From an uncultured Verrucomicrobiae bacterium (lineage in GTDB: Bacteria > Verrucomicrobiota > Verrucomicrobiia > Palsa-1439), in contig CALBCO010000271.1 in the NCBI GenBank assembly GCA_937927265.1, forward strand, positions 1 to 19,884: DNA of 19,884 nucleotides, given 5' to 3'. This document shows positions 7,385-17,190 of this stretch, in pieces. The notes under the pieces were generated by a model. The model was not told the DNA's origin, ran no database searches, and saw nothing but the letters and a program-made list of their open reading frames with translations. The position numbers were made by a program, and so were the translations under genes. The stretch's first letter is position 1; each line of letters opens with the position of its first letter.

Positions 7385-7546
7385 TTACCCCCGGCTGCGG
7401 CACGGACCGGCGAGGGCTTCCTGTGTTTTCAGGGCCTTGTCGGTCCTGCGCAACGCCAACGACCCGTCGGCGACGGGACGGACAATCTCGCTGCCGGCGA
7501 TCAATGCCGTTGTCCGTCGCCCCAGGTAGAACGCGCGGAAATACAT
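7385..7546 (-). CDS. Short ORF of unknown function, doubtful
   Basis: 53 residues from ATG 7546-7544 (AGGTG directly before it) to TAA 7387-7385, between the Rrf2 gene and the sulfur-carrier gene. It reads MYFRAFYLGRRTTALIAGS, then EIVRPVADGSLALRRTDKAL. A second tiny ORF, MKTRLNPFRNVEREAREAAQPV, begins by ATGA overlap at the Rrf2 stop and ends just before it in another frame. The two could be halves of one frameshifted gene of about 80 codons. I recognise neither, and there is no motif to support a function. Confidence 0.25.
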   Translation of the reverse strand: MYFRAFYLGRRTTALIAGSEIVRPVADGSLALRRTDKALKTQEALAGPCRSRG

Positions 7547-7615
7547 CACCTCAGACGGGCTGTGCCGCCTCCCTTGCCTCGCGTTCCACGTTTCTGAAAG
7601 GATTCAACCTGGTTT

Positions 7616-8026
7616 TCATATGTCATACATCGGCACCTGGGCGCGGGCTGGGGCGCAAACGTCCTCAAAGGTAATGCTGTCGGCCATCTGTTCGGCGGCC
7701 CTGCGAATTTGTTGCCACACGTGTTTCATTTCTCCCGGGCAAGACGAGTCGGGCAAGTCCAACACGGTGCCATGTGTCGCCCGCAAAACATCGCCGACGG
7801 TGATCTCCTGCGGTTTCTTCGCCAGCGTGTAGCCGCCGGCCTTGCCCCGGCGGCTGCGGATAAGTCCTTGGGTCTTCAACTCAATCAAGATTTGCACGAG
7901 ATAATTGGCCGGGATGCTCCCCTGTTGCGCGATCTCCTCAATGTGCAATGGCCGTTCATCCGGATGATGCCGGGCCAGTGCCCCGATGGCCCGGCAAGCA
8001 TAATCAGCCTTCACTGAAACCTTCAT
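7616..8026 (-). CDS. Rrf2-family transcriptional regulator (CymR/IscR-like)
   Basis: 136 residues. The N-terminal winged helix-turn-helix is clear: MKVSVKADYACRAIGALARH, HIEEIAQQGSIPANYLVQIL, then LIRSRRGKAGGYTLAKKP, the typical Rrf2 wing. Only two Cys are present (SSCPGE and DVCAPA), so the three-Cys iron-sulfur cluster motif of IscR is absent, and sensing by a bound Fe-S cluster of that type is unlikely. This makes a CymR-like regulator of sulfur or cysteine genes more plausible, which fits the CysO-like gene just downstream. The start at 8026 has no clear Shine-Dalgarno (only TAAAG). A strong promoter with an overlapping palindrome lies directly upstream, suggesting autoregulation. Confidence 0.9.
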   Translation of the reverse strand: MKVSVKADYACRAIGALARHHPDERPLHIEEIAQQGSIPANYLVQILIELKTQGLIRSRRGKAGGYTLAKKPQEITVGDVLRATHGTVLDLPDSSCPGEMKHVWQQIRRAAEQMADSITFEDVCAPARAQVPMYDI

Positions 8027-8046
8027 TTTTATACTTTAGTGAATCT

Positions 8047-8067
8047 ACTATTTTGATTGTAAATAGT
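8047..8067. promoter_or_regulatory. Palindromic operator candidate overlapping the -10 box
   Basis: ACTATTT, 7 bases, AAATAGT: a perfect inverted repeat of 7-base arms. One arm contains most of the -10 box of the Rrf2 promoter and the other covers the likely transcription start. A repressor bound here would block that promoter. Rrf2 proteins bind AT-rich palindromes of about this size, so autorepression is a reasonable inference. Confidence 0.5.
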
Positions 8068-8088
8068 CTGCCAATACCGGCCTGTCAA
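8060..8088 (-). promoter_or_regulatory. Sigma-70-type promoter of the Rrf2 regulator gene
   Basis: On the minus strand TTGACA (8083-8088) is followed after exactly 17 bases by TATTTA (8060-8065). This is a perfect -35 box and a good -10 box, 34 bases upstream of the start codon. It probably drives the Rrf2 gene and the sulfur-carrier gene together. Confidence 0.7.
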
Positions 8089-8171
8089 CACCACCTTTCC
8101 GGACCTTTCGCTTATTCCATAATGTTCTAATCTGCAATGGCTTACATTGTTCATTTTTTGTTAAAAAAGCA

Positions 8172-8200
8172 TTGCATCGCTGCAAATATTTCGATAGTTT
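8172..8200 (+). promoter_or_regulatory. Possible gyrB promoter
   Basis: TTGCAT (8172-8177) and TAGTTT (8195-8200) are 17 bases apart in an AT-rich stretch, 27 bases before the gyrB start codon. GGGGG at 8214-8218 is the probable ribosome site, 9 bases from the ATG. The -10 box is weak, so this is only a candidate. Confidence 0.3.
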
Positions 8201-8227
8201 GATTAGCGTTCAAGGGGGTATGTTTAT

Positions 8228-10756
8228 ATGTCAAAGGAAGACAAAGAGCACGCTCTAAAAGCAAACGCCGAGGGCCACGCGCAGGTCAGCGGTAGCGAAT
8301 ACACCGCCGATAAAATCCAAAAATTGGAGGGCGTTGAGGCCGTTCGTAAACGGCCCGCGATGTACATCGGCGATACCGGCGAACGGGGATTGCACCACCT
8401 TGTCTATGAGGTCGTGGATAACTCGATCGATGAGGCGTTAGCCGGCTACTGCAAGCACATTGATGTCATCATCCACGTCGGCAATTCGATTACAGTCATA
8501 GACGACGGACGCGGCATCCCGGTGGACATGCACAAGACGGAAAAGAAACCGGCGGTCGAAGTTGTGCTGACCGTGCTCCATGCCGGCGGCAAGTTCGACA
8601 AAAAGAGCTACACGGTTTCCGGTGGGTTGCACGGCGTCGGTGTCACCTGTGTCAACGCGCTCAGCGAATCACTCGAAGTTGAGGTGAAGCGCGACGGCAA
8701 AGTCCATCACATGAAGTTCAAACGCGGCAAGACCGCATCGAAGCTCGAAGTGATCGGCAAAGCCAAAGGCACCGGCACCAAGATTACCTTCACGCCTGAC
8801 CCGGAAATCTTTCCAGTCCGTGAATTCAAATATGAAATCCTCGCCAACCGGCTCCGCGAACTGGCGTTTTTGAATCGCGGCATTGAGATCACACTTACCG
8901 ACGAACGGACCAACAAGAAGGAGTTGTTCAAATTCAATGGCGGCATTGAGGAGTTCATCAAGCACATCAATCGTGCCAAGGAACCACTCCATCCAAAAGT
9001 CATTTACGTCCAGAAGGAAAAAGACGGCATCTCTGCCGAGGTTGCTCTTCAGTATAACGAAGGCTACAACGAATCCGTCTATTCTTACGCCAACAACATC
9101 AACACGATTGAAGGCGGCACGCATCTCAGCGGGTTCCGGTCGGCTTTGACCAAGGCCATCAATCAATACGCCAAGTCCAATAATTTGCTGAAAGAGAAAG
9201 ACCCATCGCTCAGCGGCGATGATCTGCGCGAGGGTTTGACGGCTGTCATCAGCGTCAAAGTGCCCAACCCACAGTTCGAGGGACAGACCAAGACCAAGCT
9301 CGGCAACGGCGAAGTCGAAGGCATCGTCAACTCGATCGTGTATGAAGGTTTGATGACGTTCCTCGAACAGAACCCGCCAGTGGCCAAACGGATCCTCGAC
9401 AAAGCACTGACTGCCGCTCGCGCCCGCGAAGCCGCCCGCAAAGCGCGCGAAGCCGTCCGTAAAGGCGCGCTCACGGGCGGCGGTCTGCCCGGTAAGCTTG
9501 CCGATTGTTCTGAGAAGAATCCTGAACTCTGCGAGCTTTACATTGTCGAAGGCGATTCCGCCGGTGGCTCAGCCAAACAGGGGCGCAATCGGGCGTTCCA
9601 AGCTGTGCTACCGATTCGCGGCAAACTACTCAACGTCGAGAAAGCCCGCGCCGACCAGATCCTCAACAACAACGAAATTCGCACGATCATCACTGCCATT
9701 GGCACCGGCTTCGGCGTCGGCGAGGCCGAAGGTGCGTTCGACATCAATAAACTTCGGTACCACCGCATCGTCATCATGACCGACGCTGACGTGGACGGCT
9801 CGCACATCCGCACGTTGTTGCTGACCTTCTTTTACCGCAAGATGCCTGAGCTGGTGAAGAATGGCTACGTCTATATCGCCCAGCCGCCGCTCTACAAAAT
9901 CAAACGCAAAAAGCGTGAGGAATATGTCGAAAACGACGACCAGATGAGCCGTATCCTCATCGAACTGGGTAGCGAAGACGCGCGATTGTACCGGCTCAAG
10001 GACAAAAAAGAATTCGCCGGTCAACAACTCATCTCCGTCCTCGAATCCCTACAGGAGCTTGAGAAACTCGTGGACACCATTGAACGACGCGGCATCAAGT
10101 TCGAAGACTACCTTGCTCACCGGGACGAAAAGACCGGGGCCTTCCCCACCTACGCTGTCCGCGTGAAGGAAGAGAACGTCGTCCGCTTCGAGTTCGCCTG
10201 CAACGACAAGGAACTCGCCAAGCTCACCGAGAAAATCGAGGAAAACCTCGACGAGATCGAAGACGACAAGCCCGGCAATGGCAACGGCAAGTCCAGCCGC
10301 GTTAAAGTCATCGAACTCTACGAGTCGGCCGGCATCCAGACCGTCATTGAGGCCCTCGAAAAGAAAGGCTTCAACCTCGACCACTACGCCGAGCAAGAAG
10401 CGCCGCTCTTTGAGCTAATCGAGGGAGAAGCGAAGGACCAAGGAGAAGAGAAGGGCAAAGCCAAACCTGAGGAGAAACGCACCCCCATCCACTCTATCCC
10501 GGCCATATTGGAACAGATCAAGGAACTCGGCAAACGCGGCCTGGTCATCCAACGATACAAAGGCTTGGGCGAAATGAACCCCGAACAACTCTGGGAAACC
10601 ACAATGGATCCCGAACGACGCAAAATGCTCAAGGTCGAACTGCGCGACGCCGCCGACGCCGACAACATCTTCTCAATCCTGATGGGCGACGAAGTTGCTC
10701 CGCGCCGCCAGTTCATCGAAGAAAACGCCCTCAACGTCCGCAACCTCGATGTGTAG
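8228..10756 (+). CDS. gyrB: DNA gyrase subunit B
   Basis: 842 residues, complete. Gyrase introduces negative supercoils into DNA using ATP; GyrB carries the ATPase and, with GyrA, forms the A2B2 enzyme in the cytoplasm. The GHKL ATPase is seen as EVVDNSIDEALAG, IDDGRGIPVDMH and TVSGGLHGVGVTCVNALS. The transducer domain follows, and then the TOPRIM domain with EGDSAGGSAKQGRNR from Glu441 and MTDADVDGSHIR around Asp519, the Mg-binding acidic residues. The C-terminus has QRYKGLGEMNPEQLWETTMDP. About 160 residues between the TOPRIM core and this block, ending in a Glu/Lys-rich stretch (KDQGEEKGKAKPEEKRTP), explain the length above that of E. coli GyrB (804). gyrA lies downstream on the same strand, separated by a restriction-modification module. 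Confidence 0.98.
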   Translation: MSKEDKEHALKANAEGHAQVSGSEYTADKIQKLEGVEAVRKRPAMYIGDTGERGLHHLVYEVVDNSIDEALAGYCKHIDVIIHVGNSITVIDDGRGIPVDMHKTEKKPAVEVVLTVLHAGGKFDKKSYTVSGGLHGVGVTCVNALSESLEVEVKRDGKVHHMKFKRGKTASKLEVIGKAKGTGTKITFTPDPEIFPVREFKYEILANRLRELAFLNRGIEITLTDERTNKKELFKFNGGIEEFIKHINRAKEPLHPKVIYVQKEKDGISAEVALQYNEGYNESVYSYANNINTIEGGTHLSGFRSALTKAINQYAKSNNLLKEKDPSLSGDDLREGLTAVISVKVPNPQFEGQTKTKLGNGEVEGIVNSIVYEGLMTFLEQNPPVAKRILDKALTAARAREAARKAREAVRKGALTGGGLPGKLADCSEKNPELCELYIVEGDSAGGSAKQGRNRAFQAVLPIRGKLLNVEKARADQILNNNEIRTIITAIGTGFGVGEAEGAFDINKLRYHRIVIMTDADVDGSHIRTLLLTFFYRKMPELVKNGYVYIAQPPLYKIKRKKREEYVENDDQMSRILIELGSEDARLYRLKDKKEFAGQQLISVLESLQELEKLVDTIERRGIKFEDYLAHRDEKTGAFPTYAVRVKEENVVRFEFACNDKELAKLTEKIEENLDEIEDDKPGNGNGKSSRVKVIELYESAGIQTVIEALEKKGFNLDHYAEQEAPLFELIEGEAKDQGEEKGKAKPEEKRTPIHSIPAILEQIKELGKRGLVIQRYKGLGEMNPEQLWETTMDPERRKMLKVELRDAADADNIFSILMGDEVAPRRQFIEENALNVRNLDV

Positions 10757-10757
10757 C

Positions 10758-10860
10758 ATGAAACCGCAGATACACGCAGACACACGCAGATGGATGGACG
10801 CGATTGCGAATCCGCCTTCATCCGCACTCATCTGTGGTTGTTCTCTCCGTGCCGTTTCAT
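10758..10860. repeat. Imperfect palindromic intergenic element of about 103 bp after gyrB
   Basis: The outer ends ATGAAAC (10758-10764) and GTTTCAT (10854-10860) pair perfectly. Further in, AACCGCAGAT (10762-10771) pairs with ATCTGTGGTT (10830-10839) with one mismatch, and CAGATG with CATCTG. The left half carries near-repeats of ACACGCAGA. This resembles the dispersed CGCAGAT-type palindromes I associate with Verrucomicrobia intergenic regions. It begins 2 bases after the gyrB stop and ends 7 bases before the HEPN start codon, so it fills the junction where the module joins gyrB. It could fold in RNA and affect read-through. Confidence 0.55.
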
Positions 10861-10867
10861 CCCAGCC

Positions 10868-11260
10868 ATGACTCCCGAAACCCAAGACCTCATCCATCTC
10901 CGGCTCGAACAGGCCACGGCTAGCCTGAACGAAGCCCGTCTGCTCGTCCAGCAGGACATGCGGCTCGGCGCGATGGACCGCATTTATTTCACGATGTTCT
11001 ACTGTGCCTGTGCATTGCTTGCCACGAAGGAGTTCGGGCCGTCTCGCGACGGCAACATTGCGACCAAATTCCACCGCGAGTTCGTCAAGACCGGCCTCAT
11101 CCCGCAAGAGATCGGCGACCGTTTCAAACGCGCCACCCAGTTGCACCACGACGCCGACCTCGGCTCAAAAACTCCGCCCGACGCCACCCGTCTCCAAGAC
11201 CTCCTCGTGGACGCCGACAGTTTCTTGACCACAACAAAGCTATTTCTGGGGAAGCAATGA
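10868..11260 (+). CDS. HEPN-domain protein
   Basis: 130 residues, all-helical by composition. The pattern LEQATASLNEARLLV, then GAMDRIYFTMFYCACALLAT and HREFVKTGLIPQE, is that of HEPN proteins of the COG1895 kind. Those are often paired with a MNT nucleotidyltransferase as a toxin-antitoxin system or attached to defence loci. No MNT partner is present. The usual catalytic R-x4-6-H of HEPN RNases would fall around PSRDGNIATKFHREF, but the spacing from Arg to His is 8 residues and the common K-T-H block is missing, so RNase activity is doubtful. ATG 10868 is chosen because homology starts there, although no ribosome site precedes it. Its stop overlaps the methyltransferase start (ATGA), implying coupled translation with that gene. 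Confidence 0.78.
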   Translation: MTPETQDLIHLRLEQATASLNEARLLVQQDMRLGAMDRIYFTMFYCACALLATKEFGPSRDGNIATKFHREFVKTGLIPQEIGDRFKRATQLHHDADLGSKTPPDATRLQDLLVDADSFLTTTKLFLGKQ

Positions 11261-12579
11261 AAAAGCCACCGGCCAAGCGTCCAGTCGACTACACAGCTAC
11301 GAAACGGCACAAAAAGCGCAAGCCGTCTGTTCTTCGCGAAGACACAACGGAATGGGCTGCCGTGCAAACAGCCACCCGGCACAAGTACCGGACACCTTCG
11401 GTAGCAATGAATCGCAAGTACGCGGTCACGACCGTGAGTGACGCAAAGAAGATCGCCAAAACTTGGCTTGCGTCATTCAAATTGGAGAACGCAGTGGACT
11501 TCGGGTTGCCGGAAGTGGATGACCGATACCATGTATGGCGCGTTCCGCTGGTGAAACAGGGAAGCAATTACCGCGTCGGCGAATTAGTGCTCGACGCTTA
11601 CAACTCGATAGTGCTTGCCGAGGAAACGACTAAGCCAGACGTGATCGAATCACGCTTGCTCGGCAGAGTCGAAAGCAGTCCAGCCAAAGATGGACAGGCT
11701 AAGATGCCGGAACAAATGCAGGCTTCGTTTGTACGCAATACGGTCATTTTGGGGGATTGTGAACAGGCGTTGTTGGAAATGCCATCGCAATCGGTTGATC
11801 TGATTTTCACCTCCCCACCTTACTTCAACGCTCGTCCTGAGTATGAGGACTACCTCACCTATGAGGAGTACTTGCTCAAGATGCGCCGTGTTATCCACAA
11901 CTGCCACCAAGTTCTTAGCGAGGGGCGGTTTTTCGTGATGAATGTTTCCCCGGTGCTGATTCGTCGGGCAAGCCGAGGCGAGGCATCGAAGCGGATTGCC
12001 GTACCATTCGACATGCACCGGCTTTTCGTCAAGGAAGGCTTTGATTTCATTGATGACATTCACTGGGTCAAACCCGAAGGCGCTGGATGGGCAACGGGAC
12101 GCGGACGTCGTTTCGCTGCGGATCGGAATCCGCTTCAATACAAGGCGGTGCCGGTGACGGAGTACGTTCTTGTCTATCGGAAACACACCGACAAGCTGAT
12201 TGACTGGAATATCCGCAATCATCCCGACCAACAGGCGGTGAAAGATTCCAAGATTACCGGCGACTACGAAACTACCAACCTTTGGCGAATTCATCCGGCG
12301 TTTCACGCTGAGCATCCAGCCGTCTTCCCGCTTGAATTAGCCAAGCGAGTTGTCCGGTACTACTCGTTCAAAAATGACGTTGTGCTCGATCCTTTTGCAG
12401 GAACAGGAACGACCGGGCGGGCCGCCGCCAGCTTGAGCCGGCGTTTCATTCTGATCGAAAACGAACCCCAATACATTGAAATCATCCGGCGAGAAATGCC
12501 CTCGTGGTTGGGTGCAGCCACCAAGGATGTGCTCTTCATGGGCTGTGAAGCGCCGGACACTTCATCAGTGCTACTCTAA
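11257..12579 (+). CDS. DNA methyltransferase (N4-cytosine or N6-adenine, SPPY type) with an unusual N-terminal domain
   Basis: 440 residues. The catalytic motif IV TSPPYF (185-190) precedes the SAM-binding motif I DPFAGTGTT (378-386), the order of beta-class methyltransferases. TSPPY is commonest in N4-cytosine enzymes but also occurs in some N6-adenine ones. VLDPFAGTGTTGRAAASLSRRFILIENE is a standard C-terminal half. The first 50 residues are Lys/Arg-rich, and residues 51 to about 130 form an extra domain (KYAVTTVSDAKKIAKTWL, YHVWRVPLV, VGELVLDAYNSIVLAEE) that is not part of the usual fold and faintly recalls PepSY-like domains. Start ATG 11257 has GGGGA 5 bases upstream and overlaps the HEPN stop; ATG 11407 (Met51) is an alternative start. 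The next gene, a putative restriction endonuclease, overlaps its stop by one base, so this is the protective half of a type II system. Confidence 0.9.
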   Translation: MKKPPAKRPVDYTATKRHKKRKPSVLREDTTEWAAVQTATRHKYRTPSVAMNRKYAVTTVSDAKKIAKTWLASFKLENAVDFGLPEVDDRYHVWRVPLVKQGSNYRVGELVLDAYNSIVLAEETTKPDVIESRLLGRVESSPAKDGQAKMPEQMQASFVRNTVILGDCEQALLEMPSQSVDLIFTSPPYFNARPEYEDYLTYEEYLLKMRRVIHNCHQVLSEGRFFVMNVSPVLIRRASRGEASKRIAVPFDMHRLFVKEGFDFIDDIHWVKPEGAGWATGRGRRFAADRNPLQYKAVPVTEYVLVYRKHTDKLIDWNIRNHPDQQAVKDSKITGDYETTNLWRIHPAFHAEHPAVFPLELAKRVVRYYSFKNDVVLDPFAGTGTTGRAAASLSRRFILIENEPQYIEIIRREMPSWLGAATKDVLFMGCEAPDTSSVLL

Positions 12580-13691
12580 TGCCAACGAAAATATCTATAC
12601 CGGATTTGATGCCTTCAGCTTTCCGCGAACTGGTGGAAAGTAAGGGAGCACACTTTGTTCGTCAGGTTGGCGAAGATACCGTTCGCAAAGTCGTGGTAGA
12701 TATTCTTTGCGGTGTGAATCTACGCGCCTCAACAGAAAGTCTCACACGCCAGCGCATCGGGAAGGTAAATGCCGCGACGCTTTTGATTTACCTGCGCGGC
12801 CTGCAAGTCGCCTCCGATTTTAGTCGTCAGATTCCACAACTCGCAGCCGACGGATTGTCACAACGCGCGCCCAAACACGAGAAGTGGTTCTATCAATGGA
12901 TGCTTGGCCTCACGGACAAAGGCTTCCAGAATGTGTTGCGCGATGATTCTTCTGCCATCGGGCAGTATGCCAAACTGTTCGCAGGGAGTTTGGAGGCGTT
13001 GGCCAAGCAAACCCGGCAAGACTACGGTGATTTGGGTTGCCGGATCAAACTTGGTCGGGAGCAAGAAGTAACTTTTGATTGGTACGACATCCTGAGTTTG
13101 TTCTGCACTATTGGCAGCCAGACCCTGGCTGTTCGCGGGTCGGAGAAGAGCACTTACGGCAAGTTGTTCGAGCGGCTTGTTCTCGGAAGCGTCTTGACCG
13201 TTCTGGATTTCGAGCACACGGCGTTGCCGCCTTCAAAACTCAGTGGCGTGTTCTGGTTGTCGAGCCGGATTGGCGAGCGCGAAGCCGATGCTACGCTTTT
13301 GATCAAGCCCGGCCAAGCAATTCGCTTCGACTTAGGATTTATCGGACGCGGCAATCCTGAGATTACAAAGGACAAAGTCTCGCGATTTGAGCGCGACCTC
13401 GAAGTGAACCAGAAGCGTTATCACTCGGCGACAATCATCATCGTGGATCGCGTTGGACCTAGCTCCGGATTGGAAGAACAAGCGCGGCGGGTTGGTGCGC
13501 ATGTAATCCAGATGAGCATGAGTCACTGGCCGAAGCAGTTGGCGCAGTTGCTAAACGAAAAATTCGGCTACCGGCATGAGTTAACCGGGGTCGCGCCGCA
13601 GAAGGCTGCCGGCTACTTCCAGAAGAAACTTGAGCGGACGCAATTTGAGGATTTCGTGCGCGGCCTTCGAGCCGAAGCGGAGGAAGAATGA
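12579..13691 (+). CDS. Putative type II restriction endonuclease (possibly CfrBI-like)
   Basis: 370 residues, starting at TAATG where the methyltransferase stop and this ATG share one base. The central part, STYGKLFERLVLGSVLTVLDF followed by GVFWLSSRIGEREADATLLI and AIRFDLGFIGRGNPEITKDK, looks like a PD-(D/E)XK-type nuclease core. GEREADATLLI (from about residue 231) and IRFDLGF supply the acidic residues. The YGKLFE...LGS block and the SPPY-type partner recall the CfrBI family (about 355 residues, recognition CCWWGG, N4-cytosine methylase). This is from memory and not certain, so the target site is only a guess. The gene overlap with the methyltransferase strongly supports an R-M role whichever family it is. 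No frameshift or stop is seen, so the module appears active. Confidence 0.7.
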   Translation: MPTKISIPDLMPSAFRELVESKGAHFVRQVGEDTVRKVVVDILCGVNLRASTESLTRQRIGKVNAATLLIYLRGLQVASDFSRQIPQLAADGLSQRAPKHEKWFYQWMLGLTDKGFQNVLRDDSSAIGQYAKLFAGSLEALAKQTRQDYGDLGCRIKLGREQEVTFDWYDILSLFCTIGSQTLAVRGSEKSTYGKLFERLVLGSVLTVLDFEHTALPPSKLSGVFWLSSRIGEREADATLLIKPGQAIRFDLGFIGRGNPEITKDKVSRFERDLEVNQKRYHSATIIIVDRVGPSSGLEEQARRVGAHVIQMSMSHWPKQLAQLLNEKFGYRHELTGVAPQKAAGYFQKKLERTQFEDFVRGLRAEAEEE

Positions 13692-13731
13692 GGCTCATTG
13701 CCGTCACCGCAGAACATTTCAAGGAGAACTA
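13690..13731 (+). CDS. Tiny ORF bridging the endonuclease gene and gyrA
   Basis: 13 codons plus stop or slightly more: ATGAGG starts in the ATGA overlap at the endonuclease stop and reads MRLIAVTAEHFKEN, ending with TAA at 13732 or just before. It runs across AAGGAG (13721-13726), the probable gyrA ribosome site. It may act only to keep ribosomes close to the gyrA start; a stable peptide is unlikely. Could also be chance. Confidence 0.2.
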
Positions 13732-13738
13732 ACTAACC

Positions 13739-16207
<2,469 letters not shown>

Positions 16208-16213
16208 GCCAGT

Positions 16214-17190
16214 ATGGTGCGTTACACAACGAAAGCGAAGCCCACAAAGAAGCGTCGCCTGGCGATGGTGCGGGAGAGCGGCTTGGCTGTGGAGGAAACG
16301 CCGCCGAAAGCGCGCAAAGCGATGCCGCCGCCAGTGGCGGCGTTGCGTACGGCAAGCTGATTCCCTTTGGCTGGTACGGCGGGAAGTTTTCGCATTTGGA
16401 TTGGCTGCTGCCGCTGTTGCCGGCATGTCACCATTACTGCGAGCCGTTCGGTGGCTCAGCGGCGGTGTTGCTCAACCGGTCACCATCGCCGGTCGAGACG
16501 TACAATGATCTGGACGGCGAGGTGGTGAACTTCTTCCGGGTGTTGCGCGACGAGAAAGACCGTTTGATTGAGGCGATTGGGTTGACGCCGTTTTCTCGGG
16601 AGGAGTTTGCGCTGGCTTGCCGGCTTGATCCCAGCGTGTCACGGTTGGAACGCGCCCGGCGTTTTTACGTGCGGGCGAGACAGGTGCGGACGGGCCTGGC
16701 GCAAAAGGCTAGCCTCGGCCGGTGGGCAAACTGCAAGAACACCAGTCGCGCCGGCATGAGCGGCGTGGTCAGCCGGTGGCTTGGGGCGGTGGAAGATTTA
16801 CCGGCGATTGCGGAACGGTTGTTGCGGGTGCAAATCGAGAACCGGCCAGCCGTTGACGTAATTCGGCTCTACGATTCGCCCCAACCCCTGTTCTACTGCG
16901 ACCCGCCATATGTCCACGCCACGCGCACGGACTCGAATGCTTACGGGTACGAGATGAACGACGAGGAACATGAGGTGTTGGCGGCGGCGTTGAATCGGGT
17001 GCGTGGCAAGGTCGCGCTTTCCAACTATCAGTGTGCGTTGATGGACAAGCTGTATCCCGCTCCGAAATGGCGAAAGACGGTCACCGGACCGCGAACCAAT
17101 CACGCCACCAAGGGCAAACGCGTCGAAGTGCTGTGGACCAACTACAATCCCATTGAGGCCAGCAATGACCACCAACAAAGACTGCTCTAA
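16214..17190 (+). CDS. D12-class N6-adenine DNA methyltransferase (Dam-like), 5' end out of frame
   Basis: The conserved body is clear: PFGWYGGKFSHLDWLLPLLP (motif X with GGK), EPFGGSAAVLLNR (SAM motif I), the target-recognition middle, FYCDPPYVHATR (catalytic DPPY near 16897) and GKRVEVLWTNYNP. This is Dam/DpnM-type N6-adenine chemistry. The body's frame has no ATG, GTG or TTG before TTG 16396, which lies downstream of GGK and would give 264 residues without motif X. A natural start, ATG 16214, is 6 bases after the gyrA stop. It opens a Lys-rich leader (MVRYTTKAKPTKKRRLAMVR, on to PPPVAALR) that stops at 16363 in another frame. A -1 change or a missing base around 16345-16360 would join the two. 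The restriction endonuclease gene downstream overlaps its 3' end by 26 bases. Function depends on whether the break is real. Confidence 0.8.
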
